The notes beneath the pieces were generated by a model, which saw only the letters and a program-made list of their open reading frames with translations, did no database searches and was not told where the DNA came from. Both the position numbers and the translations under genes were made by a program. A DNA stretch of 64,000 bases from Cynocephalus volans (taxonomy: Eukaryota > Chordata > Mammalia > Dermoptera > Cynocephalidae), in NCBI RefSeq assembly GCF_027409185.1, contig NC_084461.1, positions 156,794,001 through 156,858,000 on the forward strand, given 5' to 3'. Positions within the stretch are counted from its first letter, which is position 1. The number at the start of each line of letters is the position of its first letter. Shown here piece after piece: positions 11,961 to 23,300 of this stretch.

Positions 11961-12339
11961 GCTCAGCACTGCGAGCGATTCTAAGGACGCAGGACTTAGT
12001 TCTCCTGAGCAGCTGAGTCCATCTGCATTTCACGAACTGGCTGAGTGTAGCTCTGCTGCCCAGCATGTGGGCTCTCCCCAGCTGTCATCTCTGGCAACCT
12101 TGACAAGCCAGCAGTTTTCTGAAGGGTACTGGCTAGAGTCACACTACAGATAGTGACCAGAAATACAGATCTTGGCTTCATCCACACACAGCCCTGGCCC
12201 TTTCAGCACACTCTGACCTCTGCATTCAGTCTCAGAGCCTGGGATACTGATGATCATAAGGGAGGGACAGAAGCAGTTTCCATGGTGACCACAGTGGGAG
12301 CAGCAGGCACCAAGTGAAGATGACCCTATAAGATGCAGA

Positions 12340-12690
12340 AGGAGGGAGTTTGCATTTGCTGAGCACCTGCTGTGTGCTGGCACATTCTTATTCTAATTCA
12401 TCCCCGCACCGCCCACACTTGTCACTTACTAGGGTTATCATTCCCATCTCACAGATGAGGAAACAGGCTCAGAGCAGGGCAGTGAATTGCCTATTGAGGC
12501 TCTTCTGCTTCTTGGCTCTGTAAATTCGAGCAATCGAATTTGAACTTTTACAAGGCCCCTCACCTCTCTGAGCGGTATTTTCCCCATCTGTAAAGTTGGT
12601 ACAACAGTACCCACCTCTGAGGGATGTGTGAGTGTTAAGTAGTTTCCAGTGTCTGGCACACAGTAGGTGCTCCTTACATGACAACTATTG
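12340..12690. repeat. Back-to-back MIR copies (- then +)
   Basis: 12340-12490 is a minus-strand MIR ('tgctgagcacctgctgtgtg', 'tcccatctcacagatgagga'). 12545-12690 is a plus-strand MIR ('cacctctctgagcggtattt', 'gtctggcacacagtaggtgc'). Confidence 0.75.
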
Positions 12691-12821
12691 CTGTTCGTGG
12701 CATAATGCTGAACAGCTGTGGAACATCCCACCCAGTGCTTGGCCACATCTTTCTTAACCATTCACTGTGTTTCGTATCTAGGTTATTTCTAATTTTCCAT
12801 GATTATAAATAATCACTTGTG

Positions 12822-12849
12822 CAGCCACCAAAAATAAATAAACAAATAA
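12822..12849 (+). mobile_element. Tail-only SINE insertion with target duplication
   Basis: Only 28 bases, 'cagccaccaaaaataaataa' and onward, matching the 3' end plus A-rich tail of the local tRNA-Ile SINE. They sit between a 17-base duplication (12805-12821 and 12850-12866, one mismatch). The duplication shows it is a real, extremely 5'-truncated retroposition event. Confidence 0.75.
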
Positions 12850-13194
12850 ATAAATAATCGCTTGTGATGAACAACTTTCTGCAAAGAGAGCTTTCTTGCT
12901 TTCAGTTAGTTGGATGAGTGGGCCAAAGAGGGCAAATGTTTTGAAGGTTTGGGGTCCACATCTGAATGGGGGTTTTCTTCTTTTGCTGGGGCCCTGGGGA
13001 AGGAGGGCTGCACCCTTCCCTTTGTGCCAGGAAGAGACAAGGTCTTCGGGCTTGGGGAGCTGGGTGTGAACCCCACTCACTTCTAGCTGTGAGAACCTCA
13101 GCAGATCACTCTAAGCCCTGGTCTCCTCATCTGCAAAGTGGGTCGCTCTGTAGATAAAACGATGTGAATTCCAAACATTCTGTCCTCGAAATAC

Positions 13195-13510
13195 ACCTCT
13201 TTTCTTGCCTCTTTTCTCCAGTTCTGCTGCCACCACTTCAGTCCACTGACACACAGCAGCCAGAAAGATCTTCTAGAAGAGTAAATTAGTCCCTGTCACT
13301 CCCCTGCTTAAAACTCTGAAATGACCTTCTATTTTTCTTAGAATAAAATGAACTCTCCTTACCATGTCTTACAGGGTCTGGCATGATCTGGCCCTTGCCA
13401 CCTTCCCCAAGCTCATCTCCCACCATGTTCCCCTCTCTCCCTGTGCTCCAGGAGCATGGAACCTCTTTCAATTCCTGGAACACACCTGGTTCTTACCTGA
13501 TTCGGAGCCA
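13195..13510 (+). repeat. L2 LINE 3' fragment
   Basis: Typical L2 landmarks in order: 'acacacagcagccagaaaga', 'cactcccctgcttaaaactc', 'tagaataaaatgaactctcc', 'ggcatgatctggcccttgcc', 'ctcatctcccaccatgttcc'. Confidence 0.8.
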
Positions 13511-13656
13511 TCTCTTCTATTGTCCATGTACTTTAGTAGCTTCCACAGAAAAGATGCATCGGAGACAAAACTTTTGGCTTTGCATGTCTAAAAATGTTTT
13601 TATTTTGTCCCTCAGATGTGATTGATAGTTTGGGTGGGTACAGAATTCTAGGTTGA

Positions 13657-13824
13657 GGGCCAGCCCGTGGCTCACTTGGGAGAGTGTGGTGCTGATAACA
13701 CCAAGGCCACGGGTTCGGATCCCATATAGGGGTGGCCGGTTAGCTCACTTGGGTGAGCGTGGTGCTGACAACGCCAAGTCGAGGGTTAAGATCCCCTTAC
13801 CGGTCATCTTTAAAAAAAAAAAAA
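13657..13824 (+). mobile_element. Full-length dimeric tRNA-Ile SINE (CYN-II-like)
   Basis: Two tRNA-Ile-like units in tandem. Each has an A box (ggctcacttggg / agctcacttgggtg), a B box (gggttcggatccc / gggttaagatcccc), and the acceptor-like 'ggtggccgg' joining them, followed by 'ttaccggtcatcttt' and an A tail. A perfect 15-base target duplication (agaattctaggttga at 13642-13656 and 13825-13839) flanks it, so the insertion is relatively young. Dimers of this type are described as CYN SINEs of colugos. It is a repeat, not a tRNA gene: both units lack a proper anticodon arm fold and processing signals. Confidence 0.92.
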
Positions 13825-13870
13825 AGAATTCTAGGTTGAAAATAATTTGTGTTCAGTATTTTGCAGGCAT

Positions 13871-14385
13871 GGTGTTCTGGTTATTTACTGCTACATGACA
13901 AAATACCCCCAAACTTAGTGGCTTAAACAACAATTTATTATCATTATATTTCATGATTCTGTTGGATGTGAATTTGGACAGAGTATAGCAGGAATTGCTC
14001 AACCGTGGTCCATGGTATCTCGGGCCTCAGCTGAGATTATGTGAAAGGTTGAGGGCTGGAACAATGGGTGCTGGCTGGGCATCTTGCTCTCTCTTGCCAC
14101 AGAGGCCTCTCAATGCTGTTAGCTTGGGTTTTCTTACAGCATGGTGGCCTCAGGGTAGTTGAACTTTTACAAGGCATCTCTGAGGCCCATAAGCAAGTCT
14201 TCCAAGAGGCCCAGGTATAAAATGAAAAGCTTCCTCTGAAGTTCCAGAATGTCACTTCCATTGCATTCTGTTGGTCAAGCAAGTCACTAAGACCAGCTCA
14301 GGTTCTAGAGGAGGGTATTAGACTTCACCTCTCAGGGGAGGAGTGTCAAAGAATTTGCAGCTACCATTAATCTGCCACACATTGC
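13871..14385 (-). mobile_element. Diverged LTR-like repeat, copy 1
   Basis: Opens 'ctggttatttactgctacat' and 'aacttagtggcttaaacaac', then 'aatttattatcattatattt', and closes 'ggaggagtgtcaaagaattt'. The opening resembles reversed MLT1-type LTRs. A related copy occurs at about 16318-17345. I cannot name the family securely. Confidence 0.55.
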
Positions 14386-14815
14386 TCCATTAATTCCAAG
14401 ATGTTGTTGAAAAGCCCCATGACCTTCTCATTCTAGATCATTTGTATGTGACTTGATTTCCTCTCCAGAAGGTTTTAAGGTCTTCTCTTTATCCCTAGTA
14501 TTCTGAAAATGCTTTTGTGTGGGGTTTTTTGTGGGTTTTTTTTTTTTTTTCTCATTTGTGCCGGGAACCCTTTCAATCTGGAAACTTATGTTATTCACTT
14601 GTAAGAAATCTATTGTTTATACTTCTTTGATAGTTTCCTTTACCTGTTTTCCTTCCTCTGTCTTCTTTTTCTGGAACTTCATTAATCAGACATTGGACTT
14701 TCTGGATTAATTCTCTAATTTGTCGTGTTTTCTCCTCTAGTTTCCATTCCTCAACTTAATATTCTTGTCCCTCCATTACACTTTCTGTTCCTGCTAGTAG
14801 AGTTTTTATCTATAA

Positions 14816-15028
14816 CAGTGGTTCTCAACTAGGGGTGATTTTACCCCAGGAGACATTTGGCAATGTCTGGAGACATTCTTGGCTGTCACAGCTTAGGGGT
14901 TGCTACTGGCATCTAGTCAGTAGAGGCCAGAGAAGCTGCTAAACACCCCACGATGCATAGGACAGACCCCCCCACCACAAATAATTATCAAGCCAAAAAT
15001 GTCGGTAGTGCCAAGTTTGAAAAACCCT
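14816..15028 (+). mobile_element. MER5A DNA transposon (hAT-Charlie)
   Basis: Near-complete MER5A: 'cagtggttctcaactagggg' start, 'catttggcaatgtctggaga', 'gctactggcatctagtcagt', 'atgcataggacagacccccc', ending in a 'gtttgaaaaaccct' terminal repeat. Confidence 0.92.
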
Positions 15029-16200
15029 AATCTATAAGAACTCTATTTGTTCTTTGGATGATGGGTTTTTTTGTTGTTGTTTAAATGGATGATGGTTTTT
15101 TATATCACCATTCTTTTCATGTTTATGAATCCCGTAGCTTCTCTTATGTCTCTGTGCATATAAATTATAATTTTCTTCAGTTTTTTCGTTGTCTATTTCC
15201 TCTGAGTTGCGAGTTGCTTTTTTTCATGTTTTTGTTTGATTTGGTTTGGGTTTTTTAGTGTCTGTCCCTTGGTGTGCAGGTTTCTAGGGGAGAAGGAAAG
15301 TCTTGATTTGTAGTGTTTGCCCATTCCCATACTGTGAGTACTTCCACCAAGGCTGATTTCAAGCTACCTACGTGATGTCAACCAGCTTGCAAAATCCCTG
15401 AAAATTTGGCAAATGTCAAATTTTGACATGCGGGAGCTGCTACTATGTCCGTCTTTCCTTCATCGTCTTATCATCTCTGGCTGTCTGTTCGTAATTAAGA
15501 ATGAGGCTCTAAAAAGCTGACTGGAGGCCCTGGGTCGTGGGTGAGGCTTGTCCCCTCGAGGCCACACCATAAAGTGATCCAGTGGAGGCTATCTACATTT
15601 CAGATTCAGTGGTTTATTTTTCCTCTTAGGTGGGTCCGTCTTTTTTGTTTGTTTTGTTTCTGGTTGTTAGGGGAGGTATCATATCATCTGGCTGCCAGTA
15701 TTTTGGGAATGAATGAGGAAAGGGATTAAGAGAGTCAACCATTTAGTGTACAGTCTCTGACTTTTTACTATGGTACCCTCACCTCCACTGGGCCTAGTGT
15801 CACCAAGTTCAGATGGTTCTAATCCAGCTTCTCCAGAAAGTAATCTCCCTGTTCTCTGGGGTGGGGTGTGGAGCAGGGCAGCCTCTTGACTGCATGGGTG
15901 GGAAAGTGGTAGCTGGGATTCTAATTGCTTCTCTTATAAACTTTCAACCAGTTTTTCTGCTTTCAGGTCACCCCATACCTCTGCTTTCAGAGGGTTCTAG
16001 AACTGTCTATCCTTCAGTCTTTCCCAGGGTTTTGAGCTTGCTTCCTGTGTGTGAACCCTACTCCCTACTCTGGTTTCAACTATCATTTGTTTGATAAATT
16101 AATAATCTCTCATCAATTCTTTCTAGCTTCCAAAATCCCTACCATCATTTTAGTGGAGTTTTCAGAGGGAAGAAATGGAGATAAATGTTGAATCTCTCCT
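15029..16200. other. Intergenic AT-rich stretch, nothing recognised
   Basis: AT-richer, T-run-containing DNA without recognisable exon, RNA gene or confidently assigned repeat. Confidence 0.5.
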
Positions 16201-17620
16201 GTTTAACAGGAAACTCCCTCCTCTGCTCTTCACTGAGCCCCTGTCCTCATCCTTCAGATCTCTGCTGAAATGTCACCTCCTCAGGGACCTCACCCTACCT
16301 CTTGCCATTTTTTACTCTTGCTTAACAAACCACCCCCAAACTTACTAGCAAACAATAGCAACCACCACTTACCATGTTTAGAAATCCAAAGTTGGGGCAG
16401 GGCTCAGCATGGAGGGCTCATCTGGATGTAGGGGATCCATTACAGGATGGCTTATTCACATGACTAGCAAGTGGGTATCACCCGTACACTGGGAGCTCAA
16501 CTAGGCTGTTGGCCAGAGGCCTTGGTTTCTCCCCATATGAACCTCTTTGAGGGGCTGCTTGGGCTTCCTTACAGCATGGCTGCTGAGTTCCAAGCATGAA
16601 TGTTCCAAGAGACAAGAAGGAGAAACTGCCAGTATCTTGAACCTAGGCCTGGAGAGCATCTCTCTTGCCATTTCTTTTTGATCAGTCACAGAGTCTTGCC
16701 AGATGTCCTAATTGTTCCATAGAATTTTTAATTTAAGGACGTGACTGAGTAACAACATGGAGAGGCTAACATCATTGAAAGACAATCTTGATTACTCATA
16801 GTTCCTGAGAGGAGGGTCACGACATGCCACAGGGCCTCAAAGGGAAGCACCAGGATTGGTCAGGAGGCAGAAGGGACGAGGGGACAGCTTGGCCCAGAGC
16901 CTTTGTTGTGTTTTCCATGGGAAGGAAGCTGCAGGTTAAGCGTCTGAGCAGGGTCAGGATTGGGTAGTTTGAATAATTTCTGTGGCTCTGGGCAATAGCG
17001 GTGTTTTCTTTATTGTCCAGTACTTGGCCCCAGTGTGATTTAGGGAAGGGGAAATACTGGCTTGATGTTTGAGAGTTAGATAAAGGAGATGTTTGGGGGC
17101 ATAGGCTTCAGATAGATTGGCTCGCATAGGAAAGGCATGTGTGAAGGCAAGATGTTTACTATCTCTAGGACTCAGCTAGCCCTGGGAGGGGCAGCTTCTC
17201 CCTGGCCAGCAAGGCCTTGAAGATGTCAAAGCATCATAAAATACAGAAAATAAAAAATGATTAATACACTAGATTCAAGGGGAGCAGGCATAGTCCCCAA
17301 CTCTTGCAGGGAGGAGTGTCAAAAAATGTGTAGCCTCTTTGCCACATTATGTAAAGTAGCTCCCTTCTTTATGCTCTCATAGTACCCATGTTCTCTCTCT
17401 CATGGCACTTAATGCAGTAAACTATTACAGAGAACCATGTTTACTTGGTTGGAATCTGTCTTATGCACTAAGCCTTAAGCTCAGAGAAGGCAATCCCTTG
17501 GCTGTTTTGCTCACCATTGTATCTCCAGTGCTTGGAACAAAGTCTGGCACATAGTGGATCATGGATACCCATATTTATTAAGGGAATGAATGAGTGAATC
17601 AGGGTACTCAGCACATAGTA
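16200..17620 (+). repeat. L2 LINE interrupted by an LTR-like insertion
   Basis: L2 sequence at 16200-16317 ('gatctctgctgaaatgtcac', 'ctcctcagggacctcacc') stops and resumes at about 17346 ('tagctcccttctttatgctc', 'ttgctcaccattgtatctcc', 'agtctggcacatagtggatc'), ending in the L2 tail 'gaatgaatgagtgaatc'. The intervening 1 kb (about 16318-17345) shares its ends with the LTR-like repeat at 13871-14385. Confidence 0.65.
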
Positions 17621-17939
17621 GGTGCTCAGGAAATGTAAGCAGATGCTTAAAATTACCAGTCCTCCTGGTACCTGAGTGTTTCCCCAGCAGGCTGGGGCGA
17701 GACCACTCTGAACTGAAAGAGAGAACGCTCATGCCAGGCACAGGGCAGGGGGTGCAAACTGAACCCATGAGGTAGGTGGTCAGATTGGGGCTGGCTCTCT
17801 CTGACTGTCTAGGGGACATTGAGTGAGAGGGGCCTTTGAGGTGACCCATGCTGGCCAGTGCAGAGTTTGGGAGAAGAGAGGGACTGAGAATGGAGACTTC
17901 ACCAATGAGGGGGCAAGAGACAGACCATTTTTCCCCCAC

Positions 17940-18130
17940 AATAATAACTTCTGACATTTACTATCCACTTACTGTGAGTTAGGCACTGTTAAAGCTTCAA
18001 CACAAACTCCATGGTGTAGGTGCTATTATTATTCCCATTTTACAGTTGGGGAAACTGAAGCCCAGAGAAGTTAAATTTCTTGCCCAAGATTTGCACCCAG
18101 GGTCTCTGGTCCATGCACTTAGCCGCAGTC
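17940..18130 (-). repeat. MIR SINE
   Basis: Minus-strand MIR: 'cttactgtgagttaggcact', 'ttattcccattttacagttg', 'gaaactgaagcccagagaag'. Confidence 0.75.
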
Positions 18131-18179
18131 TGCTCTATCTCACATGTGTTCCATGTCAGCTGACTGGGGTGACAGTGAT

Positions 18180-18790
18180 TCATTGGCTTATTTCTTCATT
18201 CATTTTGGAAATGCTCACTGAGTCCATACTGGGCTCAGCCCTGTGCTTGGTCCTTGGGTCACAGAGAAGTATCAGACCCAGATCTTCCCCTCACAACTCT
18301 CCTGGTCTGGTGGAAGATGCTGATCTGCAAAGACTTAACAAGCACCGAGAGCTACAGAGCTTATGCTAGAGTCTGAGCAGCATCCTGTGAGGTCACTAGG
18401 GACAGATGGAGGAGTCAGTTCCTCCTGCAGGAGCACTGAGGGGGTGTCTGGACAGGTGACCCTGGAGCTGGGTTTGGAAAATGAATAGGAGCTTACCAGT
18501 CAGCAAGGCAAGGAAGGGCATTCCTGAAAGAGGGATCTGCATGTGCAGAGGGTTAGCAGTGAGGGAAAACAGTGTGTCTGTGGAGAGCAAGGCCTGAGGA
18601 GCAGGAGGTGAAGCAGGGAGCAGTTAGAGACGAAGCGGGGGAGGGACACCATGGTCAGGTCACAGGTGGCCACTGGGAAGCCTTTTTATGGAGTCTGGAC
18701 TTTGGCAATGGGGAGCTACTGAAGGTTTTTGAGCAAGGGGTTGCATGAGGAAGGATTAGTTTAGCCAAATGGGGTGGATTGAAGAGGTTG
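18180..18790 (-). repeat. L2 LINE, antisense
   Basis: Antisense L2 3' region: 'cattcattttggaaatgctc', then 'gcctgaggagcaggaggtga', 'gaagcctttttatggagtct' and 'ttttgagcaaggggttgcat', which are reversed L2 landmarks. Confidence 0.6.
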
Positions 18791-19799
18791 GAGAGAGGGA
18801 GCTCCTGAGAAGCCTGATGACAGTGAGCCAGGGGACAGAAAGGTGGCCCCTGTGAGGGTCATCACTGTGGGATGGAGATGCAGGTGGACTGGAGAAAAGT
18901 GGATGAGGCAGCACAGATTGGATGTGGGTGTCAGGAAGAGAAGGTGTCGGCAAGTGGGAGGGTCCCAAGGTGGGAACGTGGGAGGAGGGGCGGGTGGTGC
19001 AAGGCGGGGGAGTTCTGGGGTTTGATGTTTCCCACTCAAGCTCTGGTTCTGGAAGCCGTTCTCTTTGCCCCTCCTGCTCCATCTCCACCTCCCCTCGGAC
19101 GGCCAGTCCACCTGCTTCACATGCACTGCGGCAAAAAGGAAAGGGACATAAATGGGGAGGTGCCCAGGACCGCGGGAGGCTGCTTGGCAGTGACTGTGTT
19201 CCTTTGTTTGCTTTAAAGCTTTAGTTTAATGTATTTTTGGAAACATGAATACATTCACTTCGCACCAAAGAGTATACAGTAAAAAGTCCCATCTTGTAGA
19301 ACGATTGCAGAGTAGCAAGCATGCAAAACATTTTCTTGACAGACAGCAGGAAACAAAACATTTGGGGTGCCTACTCTGCCCACCTTCCTTGGTATAACAT
19401 ATCAATTGTCTTTGGCATGAAAGAGCCTTGAGGTTTCAGATCTCTCGGCGACAGTAAATCAAAGTTCCTCTTTTCTCTACTTCCCAGATGATGGTCAGCT
19501 TGCAACATAAGATGACCAAGAAGACTGGCTGAGGCAGGATTTTCTGAGGGTCCCTGCCCAGCTATCAATCAGTAAGAGGAGCACAGATTCTCAGCCCTTC
19601 CCAAACTGACCTGACCAGGGAACCCTTCTCCTGTAATGCATCTTATAGGGCCATGGTTTCACTGACTACACTTTGGAAAAGGCTGCAAAAGCAGCTATTA
19701 AATGGATCAGTAAGTGAGACAAAGGACCCTGCCCACCCATAGAGTCTCTGAATGGTCCTGGACAAGCCATAGGCCCTTGATTTTGAAGGATGCTATTAG

Positions 19800-20035
19800 C
19801 TTGGACACTTTAATCAGGCAGAGCAGTGTAGTGGTTGAGAGAATGAATTCTAGGGTGCAAGACCTGTGTTCAAAGCATAGTCTTGTCATTGATTCTCTGT
19901 GTGGCCTCAGGCAAACCCTGTCAACTCTCAGCCTCGGTTTCTTAACAGCCACCTCACAGTTGTAGGAATAATGGGATCACACATGTAGTCTGCCTGGAGC
20001 AGTGCCTGGCACAGAGGGAGTGCTGAATTCTGGGG
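19800..20035 (+). repeat. MIR SINE, near full length
   Basis: Plus-strand MIR with 'cagtgtagtggttgagagaa', 'gtgtggcctcaggcaaaccc', 'cagtgcctggcacagaggga' in order. It ends only about 220 bases upstream of the CDHR2 start exon. Confidence 0.8.
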
Positions 20036-20262
20036 TCAAGTTCAGGTTCAGCTACCTGGTCCACCTCCCCAGTTCCCCTCTTGGCTCCCCACCCTGGAGC
20101 ATCTGGAAAATGGATAGAGCGTGACAGAGGCCCTGGGTGAGAACTACTGAGCCATGGTTGTAGGTGGGCTGGGGTCAGGTCAGACCCAGGCAGATGGGGT
20201 CTGACAAAAGGAGGGGGACATGGGTCCAGGTGTCCCTTTCCTGTCTCGTCCCTCCAGGTGTG

Positions 20263-20314
20263 ATGGGGCAGCCATGGTTGTGCTGCTTCCTGCTTCCAGC
20301 CCTTGTGTTGTCTG
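20263..20314 (+). CDS. CDHR2: CDHR2 coding exon 1 (signal peptide)
   Basis: Encodes residues 1-17 plus one base, starting MGQPWLCCFLLPALVLS, a hydrophobic signal peptide. The exon itself probably starts at 20258 after a pyrimidine-rich acceptor; donor GTGAGT at 20315. Confidence 0.92.
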
Positions 20315-23300
20315 GTGAGTGCCTCCCCTCCCCCACCATAGCAGCACTAAACTGGGGACCCAGCAGGACCCTCCAGAAGGCAGGGTGATCCCTCATCAGC
20401 AAATACCCAGCTCCTCCAACCAGGTCCTGTGCTTGGCTGCCCTGGGGGGGCCTGGGGAGGAATCCAGGCCCTGGGTGGGGGATCTGGGCTAAAGGTCGGC
20501 ACTAAGAATTGGTGTGGGCTCCCTGGGGAGCAGCGGGGGATCAGGCTTTGTACGGGCGTCCAGATGTTCCAGTCTCTGTGTCCCTACAGCGGCAGCCAAC
20601 ACGGCCCCCTCATTCCTGTCCAACATGACGGTAGTGACCGTGCCCGAGGACCTACCAGTGGGTGAGTAATGGTCCCTGTGCCTGGACTGTGCCATGCCCT
20701 TACCCACAGGATGGTTCCAGGGGCTCCCTTTCGGCTTGCCCGTCCCTGCAGCCCCACGGCTTCTCATGGGGCAAAGGTGGCCTGAAGGGAGTTTGTTCAG
20801 TTTCAGAAGTTTTTCTCCTCTTCAGCTTTTGAGAGAAGAGCGGTGTCCGCACATAGGCGTGAGTCGCATGGCCCGGGCCTCACACGCGCTGCACCCTCAG
20901 CTCTCACCCTGGAATGCTCCTCCATTTCCCATCTCTTTCAGTCTTTCTGATTTCTCCAAAAGAAAGCATTTGGGGACATTCTTTCTCTTACCCCTCTCCA
21001 CTTTCCACTTGCTCATCCACCCCCCACCTGCTTTTTGTTTTAAAGAAAGAGAGGGCTCAGAGCCTTTTACAGGAGTTAATAACTGCTTTGCTTTTCTGCC
21101 TTTATTTGTAGAGTTTCCTTTTCTCTATGGCAAATCAAGTGGGTTTTCCATTCACAGAAGTGATCTAAAGTTCGCTCTTAAAATAAAAGTATTTACATGA
21201 AACAGTCCCTCAAGAGGGGGCAGACTCATTTGTGAGCCCCTCAGGGTGGGTGTGTGATGCGGTGGGCACTTTTGCCTTCGTGGGCCCCTTTCTCCAGAAA
21301 AACATATTCAATTATATCTTAGGACTGCATTGGCACAAAAACAAACACAATGCAGGCTGGATTATAAATCATATTTTTTCTTCTGCTTGCAAAACATTTT
21401 TGTGGGCTCCTGAAAGTATGGTGGGTCCCAGGCTCTGCACCTCCTGTGCCCATGGAGGCCCTCAGGGCCACGTGGGTGGGAGTTCCAGGCAAACACATTT
21501 TGATAAAATGGAAAAAGCCCTTGCTAATGAACAGCCTTCCTACGATGGAAGGGGGTGGCTGAGGAGAGAGGACTTGAAAGGGTCAGGGCTCTGGGGAGGT
21601 CATCGGGGAAACCTCTTTGGCTAACTTGAGCAGAAAGGGGGTGCCCTGGCAGGCTCCAAGCAAGCTCTTGGGATAAAGGGAAGGCTCAGAAGAGGCCAGG
21701 CCCAGGTGCCTCCATGGTCTTTAGCAGCCCCCCACCTAGTATGCACCTGTCGCTGGGCTGGAATACATTAATTCCAGCCATTTTTAGTCTTCTCTCTGCA
21801 AAGCTTGTGTTCCGATTCCCAGAGGGCAGGCCCATGGGCTGGGCCAGCCGGGGAGGCGCCTGGGTGACAGCCCACCCCACTGTGTCCAGTGCAGCTGGGG
21901 TGATTCCCCCAAAGGAACTCAGGGTGCTGTTATCCAAAGGCCTCTGACTGGGTGCAGAGTAACAACAACCACAGCCAGTATCCATGACCACAGGGGCCAG
22001 GGCCCTCCCCTGAGGGCTAGGGCGGTCCCAGGTTTCAGGCAGAGCTTGTGTGCAGAGAAGCCAGGCTCCTGGCCCAGCCTCGCAGGCGGCTTGGCTATAC
22101 CAGCACTGATAGGAGTGGCCGTGCACCCTGAGCAGCCCCTATCCCCTTTCCAGGTGATGTGGCCTTCTGGATGGCAGCTGAAGACATGGACAAGGACACG
22201 CTGACCTATGGGATTAGTGGCTCCTATGCCTACTTCTTCAGTGTCACCTCAGCCACTGGGGAAGTAAAGCTAGCCAGTGCTCTGGACTATGAGGTAAAGG
22301 GTAGCAGCCTGGGAGGGGCCCCGAGAGAGGCAGGGGGAGATGGAAGGGTCCAGGGGGATGTATCTCAGGGTGGGTGTCTCCTGTGCTCCCACCCAGCAAG
22401 GGCTCACCTCGGACCCCTTCTCTCTGCCCACTGCAGACACTCTACTGGTTCGGCATCACCATCACCGTGAGCGACAGCCAGAATAACCCAGTGAGTAGGA
22501 AAGTGGTGGAGGGGAGTGTGGTGCGGGGATTGGGAGAGCAGGGGACAGAAGGGCCCACTCCTGACCATGTCCCCCACCTCAAGCAAGCAGAGAGCACCCA
22601 GTTAACAAACAAACAATGTAACATTCATTTATACCAAAATTATACTTGTCCATTTTTTGCCATAAATATTAGCAAGATTTTAGTATTATTAATTTATTCT
22701 AATTATATAAATATATTTTCTATATTATAGATTACATACAAATGTATTATTTATATTATGAACTAAAAATTAATCATGTTATCCATTTATATTAATATAA
22801 ATATTGATTAAAAAACCAAGTGTCAAATACCTCCTCACCCTGGCACCTGGAGGCGGTAGGTCACTTTCAACTCCTTCAGCTGAATATTTTGGGCTCTACG
22901 CTCATATTTCTAAATAACATGCTTATGCCACTGTGTCTTGCATCTGTGAAAGTTCAGGGTTTTGTCTCTAACATATTCTGTAAACTCTGACCATTTAATA
23001 AAGTCATTTTAATCACGTGAATATTCATGAACTCACTCTCTTTGTAAGCATTTCAAAAATTGCAGATAAAGCAACCCTGCCCAGTCCACTCTCACTGAGG
23101 TGTCTGCCACAACTGTGTTCTTTCCTATTGCTCACTAAGGGTTCACGTGCATCAGTCTATCCATGGAGGAAAGATTTTGGTGCATGACACCCAAATGGGA
23201 TGCTGCTGTATGTACTGTCTTAAAGCTGCCTGTCCACTCCACAATGGCACTTGGAGCTCTTCCTGTGTCTGTGCACACAAGTCCCCTGTTTCTTGTAATG

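Noticed and set aside
11599-12153. 184-codon Ser/Pro/His-rich frame
   Set aside because: Produced by the low-complexity CCATCA-type array.
13660-13800. tRNA-Ile-like units that could be taken for tRNA genes (also at 35.5, 36.7, 48.1, 49.7, 49.8, 52.2 kb)
   Set aside because: They sit in A-tailed units, several with target duplications, have mismatched stems and altered anticodon arms, and recur as a dispersed family, so they are SINEs.
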